Shown piece by piece: positions 41,543-47,124 of a stretch of DNA of 47,124 bases (within the stretch, counting starts at the first letter, position 1; the number at the start of each line of letters is the position of its first letter). Both the position numbers and the translations under genes were made by a program. The stretch covers positions 1-47,124 of the forward strand of contig DLHF01000060.1 of the NCBI GenBank assembly GCA_002483085.1, read 5' to 3'. The notes under the pieces were generated by a model, which did not search any database, had not been told where the DNA came from, and was given only the letters and a program-made list of their open reading frames with translations. Source of the stretch: Ignavibacteria bacterium UBA7675 (GTDB lineage: Bacteria > Bacteroidota > Ignavibacteria > Kapaibacteriales > UB7675).

Positions 41543-44500
41543 ATGACTTTAACAGAACTCGCTATAAAACGCCCGTCCTTCGTTGTCGTGATCTTCTCGG
41601 TGCTGGGCGTGCTTGGTCTCTTCAGCTACACTCAGTTGAAGTACGAACTGCTGCCGAAAATGTCGGTGCCTGTCGTGACCATTATGACGGTATATCCCGG
41701 CGCTTCGCCAACCGAGGTAGAGAACACCGTCACCAAGCCAGTAGAAGACGCTGTATCGGGTATCGATAAAATTTCGCGCGTGAACTCTACATCAATGGAA
41801 AACCTGTCGATGGTGATGATCGAGTTCACACAGTCGGCAAATGTCGACCTCGCTATTCAAGATGCACAGCGCAAAGTGAATCAGATTTTATCTACGCTGC
41901 CCGCCGACATCAAGGCGCCTGTGCTGTCGAAAATTGCTTTAGATGAAATTCCCATTCTGCGCATGGGCGCTACAAGCTCTATGCCTTCGCGGGATTTCTA
42001 TCAGTTTCTGAAAGACAATGTGCAGCCGCGTATTGCCAATATTGCCGGTGTTGCACAGGTAACACTTATCGGTGGCGACGAGCGCGAAATACGCATCAAT
42101 CTCGATGCCCAGAAATTGCAGGCATATGATCTCTCCGTCAATAAAGTCCTCGGCTCGGTGAAATCGTCGAACCTCGACTTTCCCACTGGTAATGTAAAGG
42201 ATCAGACCACGCAGTATGTTGTGCGCCTTGCGGGAAAATTCAATACCGTAGAAGAGCTTCGCAATCTGGTGGTAGCGCGCTCGAAAAGCGGCGGTGAAAT
42301 TCACCTCTCGGATGTGGCCGAAGTAGAAGATGGCAATAAAGATATGAGCACGGTAAGCCGCCTGAACGGCCTGACCTCGATAGGCGTGCTCGTGCAAAAG
42401 CAAAACGACGCCAACTCTGTTGCTGTGAGCGAGCTTGTGCGTAAAGAGCTCGGCAAGATGGAAGCAGACTATAAGGCGAAAGGGCTTAAATTCTCTATTG
42501 CACAGGATGGCTCGCTGTTCACTATCGATGCTGCTGATGCTGTGAAGCACGACCTGATGATTGCTATCTTCCTCGTGGCTATCGTGATGTTTCTGTTCCT
42601 GCATAGTTGGCGCAACTCACTGATCGTAATGGTGGCTATTCCCGCATCGCTTGTGTCGACGTTCTTTGTGATGTATCTGCTCGGTTTCTCGCTGAACTTG
42701 ATGACGCTGCTAGCGCTGTCATTAGTAATCGGTATTCTTGTGGATGACTCCATTGTGGTGTTGGAAAATATTTACCACCACATTGAAAAAGGTGAGGAAA
42801 AGCGCAAGGCTGCTCTTACCGGGCGAAACGAAATTGGATTTGCCGCTTTGTCGATTACTCTTGTCGACGTGGTAGTGTTTCTTCCACTGTCGTTTACATC
42901 GGGTATTATTGGTAATATCATGCGCGAATTTGCCATCGTTGTGGTCGCTTCCACATTGATGAGTCTTTTCGTGTCGTTTACTATTACGCCGCTTCTCGCT
43001 TCCCGATTCTCCAAGATCGAACGCCTCAGCGAACGCTCGCTTCTCGGCAAATTTGGCCTGTGGTTCGAACGCGTGTACGAATGGTTCAAACGCCAGTATA
43101 TAGGCATTCTGCGCTGGAGTCTGAGCCATCGCTGGGTAATTATCATATCCAGCATTGTTCTGTTCTTTGGCACGCTGATGGGCTTGTTTGGTGGCGGTTT
43201 CATCGGGTTCGAGTTTATTAAACAATCCGATCGCGGTGAATTTACTGTAACAATAGAAACACCTCCGGGCTCCACTATCGAAAACACCAATGCGGTAGCA
43301 CAGCAGGCAGAGCGCCTTATTGCTACTATGCCGGAGATAAAAACGCTGTTTGTCAATGTCGGCTCTTCGAGCGAAGGTCTTGTTGGCCAAGCGTCGAACA
43401 ACGCCGCCGAGATCAACGTTGCTTTAATTCCTAAAGAACAGCGCCATCGCTCCACAGACGAAGTTGGCCATGCGATCAAGCAGGCGATTCAACAGCTTCC
43501 CGGCGTTGATGTGCGTGTGAACCCAATTGGTATTTTTGGTACTGCAAACCAGACGCCAATACAAATTGTGATTAGCGGAACGAACCTCGCCGAAGTGCAG
43601 AAAAATGCCGAACACGTAGCTACACTTCTGCGCGGCATCGAGGGTACAGCCGACGTCCGCCTTTCGGTAGAAGATGGCAAGCCGGAGACACGAGTCTCCA
43701 TCGACCGGCAGAAAATGGCTGCCTATGGCCTTTCTATTGCTGATGTCGGTAGTGCGCTGAAGGTAGCGCTAAGCGGCGACGAAGATTCTAAATTCCGCGA
43801 AGGCAATACAGAATATACGATGCGTGTTATGCTCGACGAATTCGACCGTTCCAACATCGACGATGTAGCGCACTTGACGTTTGTTAACTCGAAGGATGAA
43901 AAGATACAGCTTCAGCAGTTTGCTTCTATTTACCAGACCACTGGTCCGACCAAACTGCAGCGGCAAGATCGCAACACCTCGATTTCTATCTTCTCGCAGG
44001 TAGCAGGAAAGCCGTCGGGTACAATTATCGATGAGTTCCGCGTTATGCTGCTCAAAGAGCCGCTTTCTAATGCTGTGACAATTACCTACCTGGGCGATGA
44101 GAAAAACCGTCAAGAAGGTAATTCGAGCCTTGGCCTGGCGCTGCTGGCAGGTATTCTCTTTATGTACCTGATCATGGTGGCTCTGTACGATTCGTATCTA
44201 TACCCCTTTATCGTGTTGTTCTCTATTCCCGTAGCTATGATTGGTGCCTTCCTCGCGCTGGCGCTTACAATGAGTTCGCTCAGTATTTTCTCGATGCTCG
44301 GTATTATCATGCTGCTCGGTCTTGTAGCTAAAAATGCTATTCTAATTGTAGACCGTACCAACGATATGAAGCTGCACGGCATGAGTACACTGGAAGCACT
44401 GATGGATGCAGGTGAAGCACGTCTTCGTCCGATTCTGATGACAACGCTGGCAATGGTGTTTGGTATGCTTCCAATTGCGCTGTCGGCTGGTGCAGGTTCT

Positions 44501-44707
44501 GAGTGGAAGTCTGGCTTGGCTTGGGCTCTGGTCGGTGGTCTTACGAGCTCGATGTTCCTTACGCTGGTTCTCGTACCGGTAATCTACTACAAATTCGATC
44601 AGTGGAAGATTGGTATTCCGGCGTTTTTCCGCAGGTTGTTTGGTCGCGCAAAGACGACAGATCAATCGCGTGCTGCCGGTATTTCGCCGCAGCCCCACGA
44701 AGGCTGA
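41543..44707 (+). CDS. RND-family efflux pump (AcrB/HAE1 type)
   Basis: This 1054-residue inner-membrane proton-driven drug exporter has the usual two halves with 12 transmembrane helices and two large periplasmic loops. The proton relay is intact: paired aspartates in 'IGILVDDSIVVLENIYHH' (TM4) and the lysine in 'LGLVAKNAILIVDRTNDM' (TM10). An AAAGGA ribosome binding site precedes ATG 41543. With the adaptor and the TolC-like protein it makes a full tripartite system under a TetR regulator. Substrates cannot be told from sequence; the hydrophobic/amphiphilic efflux type is more likely than the heavy-metal type. A strong terminator follows. Confidence 0.97.
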   Translation: MTLTELAIKRPSFVVVIFSVLGVLGLFSYTQLKYELLPKMSVPVVTIMTVYPGASPTEVENTVTKPVEDAVSGIDKISRVNSTSMENLSMVMIEFTQSANVDLAIQDAQRKVNQILSTLPADIKAPVLSKIALDEIPILRMGATSSMPSRDFYQFLKDNVQPRIANIAGVAQVTLIGGDEREIRINLDAQKLQAYDLSVNKVLGSVKSSNLDFPTGNVKDQTTQYVVRLAGKFNTVEELRNLVVARSKSGGEIHLSDVAEVEDGNKDMSTVSRLNGLTSIGVLVQKQNDANSVAVSELVRKELGKMEADYKAKGLKFSIAQDGSLFTIDAADAVKHDLMIAIFLVAIVMFLFLHSWRNSLIVMVAIPASLVSTFFVMYLLGFSLNLMTLLALSLVIGILVDDSIVVLENIYHHIEKGEEKRKAALTGRNEIGFAALSITLVDVVVFLPLSFTSGIIGNIMREFAIVVVASTLMSLFVSFTITPLLASRFSKIERLSERSLLGKFGLWFERVYEWFKRQYIGILRWSLSHRWVIIISSIVLFFGTLMGLFGGGFIGFEFIKQSDRGEFTVTIETPPGSTIENTNAVAQQAERLIATMPEIKTLFVNVGSSSEGLVGQASNNAAEINVALIPKEQRHRSTDEVGHAIKQAIQQLPGVDVRVNPIGIFGTANQTPIQIVISGTNLAEVQKNAEHVATLLRGIEGTADVRLSVEDGKPETRVSIDRQKMAAYGLSIADVGSALKVALSGDEDSKFREGNTEYTMRVMLDEFDRSNIDDVAHLTFVNSKDEKIQLQQFASIYQTTGPTKLQRQDRNTSISIFSQVAGKPSGTIIDEFRVMLLKEPLSNAVTITYLGDEKNRQEGNSSLGLALLAGILFMYLIMVALYDSYLYPFIVLFSIPVAMIGAFLALALTMSSLSIFSMLGIIMLLGLVAKNAILIVDRTNDMKLHGMSTLEALMDAGEARLRPILMTTLAMVFGMLPIALSAGAGSEWKSGLAWALVGGLTSSMFLTLVLVPVIYYKFDQWKIGIPAFFRRLFGRAKTTDQSRAAGISPQPHEG

Positions 44708-44728
44708 TAGCTGCACTCTGTATTTGAA

Positions 44729-44765
44729 GCACCCCTTGCGAAACCGCGAGGGGTGCTCTTTTTTT
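44729..44765 (+). terminator. Intrinsic terminator of the efflux operon
   Basis: GCACCCCTTGCG 44729-44740 pairs with CGCGAGGGGTGC 44745-44756 (12 bp with one wobble, AAAC loop), followed by TCTTTTTTT. Confidence 0.95.
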
Positions 44766-44960
44766 AAAGAGGCGAGGTGATGTTTTTTTGCCCTCATCCT
44801 TCAAGCACGAATGAACCCGGTCAATCGTCAAACAGAAAGCATCAGTGATGGATACGGTGCTTCCATGGCACATCGCAGAACATGTGCCGACCCGCATCGG
44901 TAGCGGGTTCTCAACCTTCTGCACACCCTCTATGACGCCGGGTTTTTGCCCGGCGTTTTT
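44766..44960 (+). ncRNA. Candidate small RNA with its own terminator
   Basis: This ~195-base stretch has no credible ORF but ends in a second intrinsic terminator (44935-44960) that cannot serve the efflux operon, already terminated at 44765. It contains a hairpin ACCCGC 44890-44895 / GCGGGT 44903-44908. The nearest upstream gene is already closed, so a short independent transcript is a reasonable idea. No promoter was identified and no known RNA family is recognised. Confidence 0.3.
44935..44960 (+). terminator. Second intrinsic terminator downstream of the efflux operon
   Basis: ACGCCGGG 44935-44942 pairs with CCCGGCGT 44949-44956 (6-base loop), followed by a T-run to 44960. Confidence 0.88.
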
Positions 44961-45040
44961 GTTATACGCTGTCCAACAATACTACAATGGAAGGTGTTCG
45001 CCGCGTTCGGAATACTCTGGAAATACCTCTCTGTTCTGTA

Positions 45041-45331
45041 TAGCACGGGCAGCGCTGCGGCGCCCGGCTCGCCGCTGTCACCGGTCGCACGAGCCACTTT
45101 GTGGTTGCCCGAAAGCCAGCCGCCGGAAAAGACTTTAATCAATAATCGACAGTGCACAGCCGACTGCTCAACGGGTAGTTGCTGCCTGTGTTCGCAATAG
45201 TGCGGATACGGGCGAACTCCGCGCGGCGGACGTCCTCGCTTTGTTACCGTAGGAACGGTGCGAGGACGAGCTTACGATAACTGCTGCGCGGTGCAGAGAC
45301 AATATGCGAGAGCAGAAGCTGAAGCGCGCCT
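45041..45331 (-). repeat. Dispersed GC-rich intergenic repeat, copy R7 (reverse, longest)
   Basis: Read on the minus strand, the start module GGCGCGCTTCAGC lies at about 45330-45318, TCTCTGCACCGCGCAGCAG at 45300-45282, and the end module GCGACCGGTGACAGCGG at about 45089-45073, followed by GCCCGTGCTA at 45050-45041. A strong inner hairpin is CGTCCTCGC 45231-45239 / GCGAGGACG 45260-45268, with a second stem ACCGT/ACGGT inside. It lies downstream of the surface-protein gene. Confidence 0.7.
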
Positions 45332-45360
45332 CTGCCGGTGTAGTAGGATGTTGTTTTTTG

Positions 45361-47124
45361 CTATGGCACTTGCGATACTTGGAAGGCATTGCTGCGAACC
45401 AATACTCTGTCGGCGGCGTTTGTGATTCCGTCGAGAGTAATATCGCTCATCAAGTAGCCGAGCAGACCCGAACCGCTGCGCACTTGTACGCGGTCGGCGG
45501 CATTGATAATACCATCGCCATTTACATCGCCAGAAGCAGGGCCAAACACTCCCGAAGCGAGCTGTATCATCGGCAGTTGGAACGATGAAAACGCCTGTGC
45601 CTGCGATGGGCTGAAAGAGTGGTTCAACGAGCAGTCGGACGACAACAAGACTGGCTCGTTGCTCATGACTGCTATGTGGGTGCGATGCCGTACCACAATG
45701 TAGTAGTTGCCGTTGGGAAGGGTTGAATAGTCGAGATGTAGAGATTTTCCATCGGTGCCAACGACGGTGCCATCATTGCGCAGGAGAGCTGCACAGCGGG
45801 CTACAGTAGCTGTGGCATTTGTCGCGCTGCGGAATTCGAGAAGCACCCAGTCGACAATTGCCGCTGGCAGGGTGTCCCACGCCTCGGAACCAGCATAATA
45901 AAATGGAGATATCGCATATGGTTGCTGTGCAGGAATAATATCCTGTTGGCTGAGCAATGTGCGCATCTGTGTGCCATCAAACGGCCCTTGCAACACGATA
46001 TTAACGGTAATGGTAATAGGATGAATAGTCACTGTCACAGTATCAGCGGCTTCGCAGCCGGAGGCGTTCACCGCAGTGACAATGTACGTTGTTGTTGTGT
46101 CGGGCGCGGCCACAGGACTGGCGATAAACGGATTGCTCAATCCAGTGGCTGGTTGCCAAGAGTAGCTCGTGCCGCCTGTAGCTGCAAGCAGGACACTGCT
46201 GCCCTCGCATATTGCTGTGTCTGCTCCTGCCGATACCGCAGGACGCGCTGCTGCTGTAACCGCTACGGGTTGCGAACTGGCCGCACAGCCGCTCAAGCTA
46301 TAGACTTCGACGGTGTATGCGCCGCTTTCTGTGGCAATAATGCTTTGTGTCGTTGCACCATTGGACCACAGATAGGCACTATATCCCCCGCCAGCGTCGA
46401 GTACGACGCTTCCGCCTTCGCAAAATAGTGTAGGCGAATGTGCTGTAATGGTAGGCGACGGAGGTAGAGGTTGCACACTTATGGAGATCGATGTGGAACC
46501 GCTACAGCCTCCGGCTGCTGTTACGACGACTGTGTAGGAACCAGCTTCGCTTACTGTAATTGTGTGGGTTGTCGCACCATTGGACCAGATGTATGATGTA
46601 TAGCCTGTGCCAGCCTCAAGCGCGATGCTGCTCCCTTGGCACAATGTTGTGGATCCGCTGGGTGTTATCATGGGCATGGGCGAGTTGGAAATAGCAATGC
46701 TCTGTGTTGTTGCGTTGCTACAGCCAAGTGCCGAAGACACCTCAAGCACAATGCTGCCAGTGGTGCCGTTGCCCCCCCAGTCCACAGTTACAGACGCGCT
46801 GGTCGAGCCAGAAGTAATTGTTCCACCGGCTACAAACCAAGCGTAAGAAGATGCTGCTGCCGATGCTGTGTACATCACATCTGATGACTGGCTACAAACA
46901 TTGGTTGGCCCCAGAATAGCAACTGTTGGCAGCGGCGTCACTGTTACACTTGCACCTGTAGAATTTGTACATCCACTCGCATTAGCCGTTGTGACGGTAT
47001 ATGTCCCGCTTTGTGCGACGGTAATTGCTTGTGTTGTCGCCCCATTGGACCAGAGGTTGGAAGTAAATCCTGCACCTGCGTCGAGCGTCACATTCCCACC
47101 TTGGCAAAAAGTTGTTGGGCCGTT
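45361..47124 (-). CDS. PKD/Ig-like repeat surface protein with dockerin-like C-terminus, 5'-truncated
   Basis: The frame stays open to the window edge (587 residues visible), so the N-terminus lies outside. The visible part contains repeated domains of about 75-85 residues with the signature 'LWSNGATTQ' followed by 'TVxxSGxYTV' and a conserved Cys (for example 'YLWSNGATTQSIIATESGAY', 'YIWSNGATTHTITVSEAGSY'), typical of PKD/Ig-like and SprB-type repeats in Bacteroidota adhesins and gliding proteins. A distinct ~130-residue domain follows, with 'WVLLEFRS' and 'PNGNYYIVVRHRTHIAV'. The C-terminus carries two dockerin-like, calcium-loop-type repeats, 'DVNGDGIINAADRVQVRS' and 'DITLDGITNAADRVLVRS'. 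It is likely a large exported adhesin. No classic T9SS type-A domain is seen. Confidence 0.87.
   Translation of the reverse strand, partial: NGPTTFCQGGNVTLDAGAGFTSNLWSNGATTQAITVAQSGTYTVTTANASGCTNSTGASVTVTPLPTVAILGPTNVCSQSSDVMYTASAAASSYAWFVAGGTITSGSTSASVTVDWGGNGTTGSIVLEVSSALGCSNATTQSIAISNSPMPMITPSGSTTLCQGSSIALEAGTGYTSYIWSNGATTHTITVSEAGSYTVVVTAAGGCSGSTSISISVQPLPPSPTITAHSPTLFCEGGSVVLDAGGGYSAYLWSNGATTQSIIATESGAYTVEVYSLSGCAASSQPVAVTAAARPAVSAGADTAICEGSSVLLAATGGTSYSWQPATGLSNPFIASPVAAPDTTTTYIVTAVNASGCEAADTVTVTIHPITITVNIVLQGPFDGTQMRTLLSQQDIIPAQQPYAISPFYYAGSEAWDTLPAAIVDWVLLEFRSATNATATVARCAALLRNDGTVVGTDGKSLHLDYSTLPNGNYYIVVRHRTHIAVMSNEPVLLSSDCSLNHSFSPSQAQAFSSFQLPMIQLASGVFGPASGDVNGDGIINAADRVQVRSGSGLLGYLMSDITLDGITNAADRVLVRSNAFQVSQVP

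Noticed and set aside
44890..44908. tRNA-like fold near a GGTTCTCAACC string
   Set aside because: There is no acceptor stem, anticodon arm or proper T-loop (GGTTCGA); it is only a simple hairpin.
44845..45138. Plus-strand open frame of about 97 codons downstream of the RND gene
   Set aside because: It runs through an intrinsic terminator and into repeat R7. The product is Cys/Arg-rich and not protein-like.
1..47124. CRISPR array, tRNA, rRNA, transposase, integrase or prophage genes
   Set aside because: I looked for regularly spaced direct repeats, tRNA-like cloverleaf ends and mobile-element protein motifs and found none. The repeat family is irregular and non-coding.

Overview
ORGANISM. 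The window looks like chromosomal DNA from a Gram-negative member of the Bacteroidota/Chlorobiota (FCB) group, possibly a Kapaibacteriota- or Ignavibacteriota-like lineage. The taxon is inferred, not shown. The support is two proteins with type IX secretion (T9SS) type-A sorting domains, many lipoproteins with short lipoboxes, a surface protein with PKD/Ig-like repeats, housekeeping genes scattered rather than grouped in large operons, starts with and without Shine-Dalgarno sequences, and TAnnTTTG promoter elements (the Bacteroidetes-type -7 box) in front of several genes.

LAYOUT. 1-1.6 kb: tandem beta-propeller lipoproteins. 1.8-9.1 kb: acyl-CoA carboxylase beta subunit, DUF4349 membrane protein, signal peptidase II, a YghO/GNAT-like protein and PurF with all iron-sulfur ligands. 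9.4-13.7 kb: a minus-strand block with an ECF sigma factor, an unusual anti-sigma-like protein ending in a beta-barrel-like domain, and three lipoproteins, two of them tandem paralogues. 13.9-20 kb: biosynthetic arginine decarboxylase (speA), a small membrane protein, a Fur-family regulator, murD and an ftsW-type SEDS gene. 20.1-24.4 kb: an NAD-salvage neighbourhood with an NrtR-like Nudix regulator, nicotinamide phosphoribosyltransferase, a divergent PRPP-synthetase-family gene that converges on it, and a polysaccharide-deacetylase-like lipoprotein. 24.7-28.9 kb: small ORF, secA, rnhA. 29.1-35 kb: DUF3160 T9SS cargo, CgeB-like glycosyltransferase, and a beta-propeller T9SS cargo. 35.7-37.7 kb: two hypothetical genes. 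38-44.7 kb: a complete TetR-controlled RND tripartite efflux system. 45.3 kb to the edge: the C-terminal part of a large PKD-repeat surface protein with dockerin-like repeats.

HOW IT WORKS TOGETHER. Most genes are housekeeping or cell-envelope genes in short transcription units separated by clear intrinsic terminators. The likely functional groups are sigma/anti-sigma plus lipoprotein, murD-ftsW (peptidoglycan), NrtR-NadV with a Prs homologue (nicotinamide to NMN), and TetR-OEP-MFP-RND efflux.

MOST INTERESTING. A family of GC-rich, non-coding mosaic repeats occurs at seven intergenic sites, in both orientations, mostly at ends of transcription units. It has conserved terminal modules and a hairpin kept by compensatory changes. 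No tRNA, rRNA, CRISPR array, transposase or phage gene was recognised.
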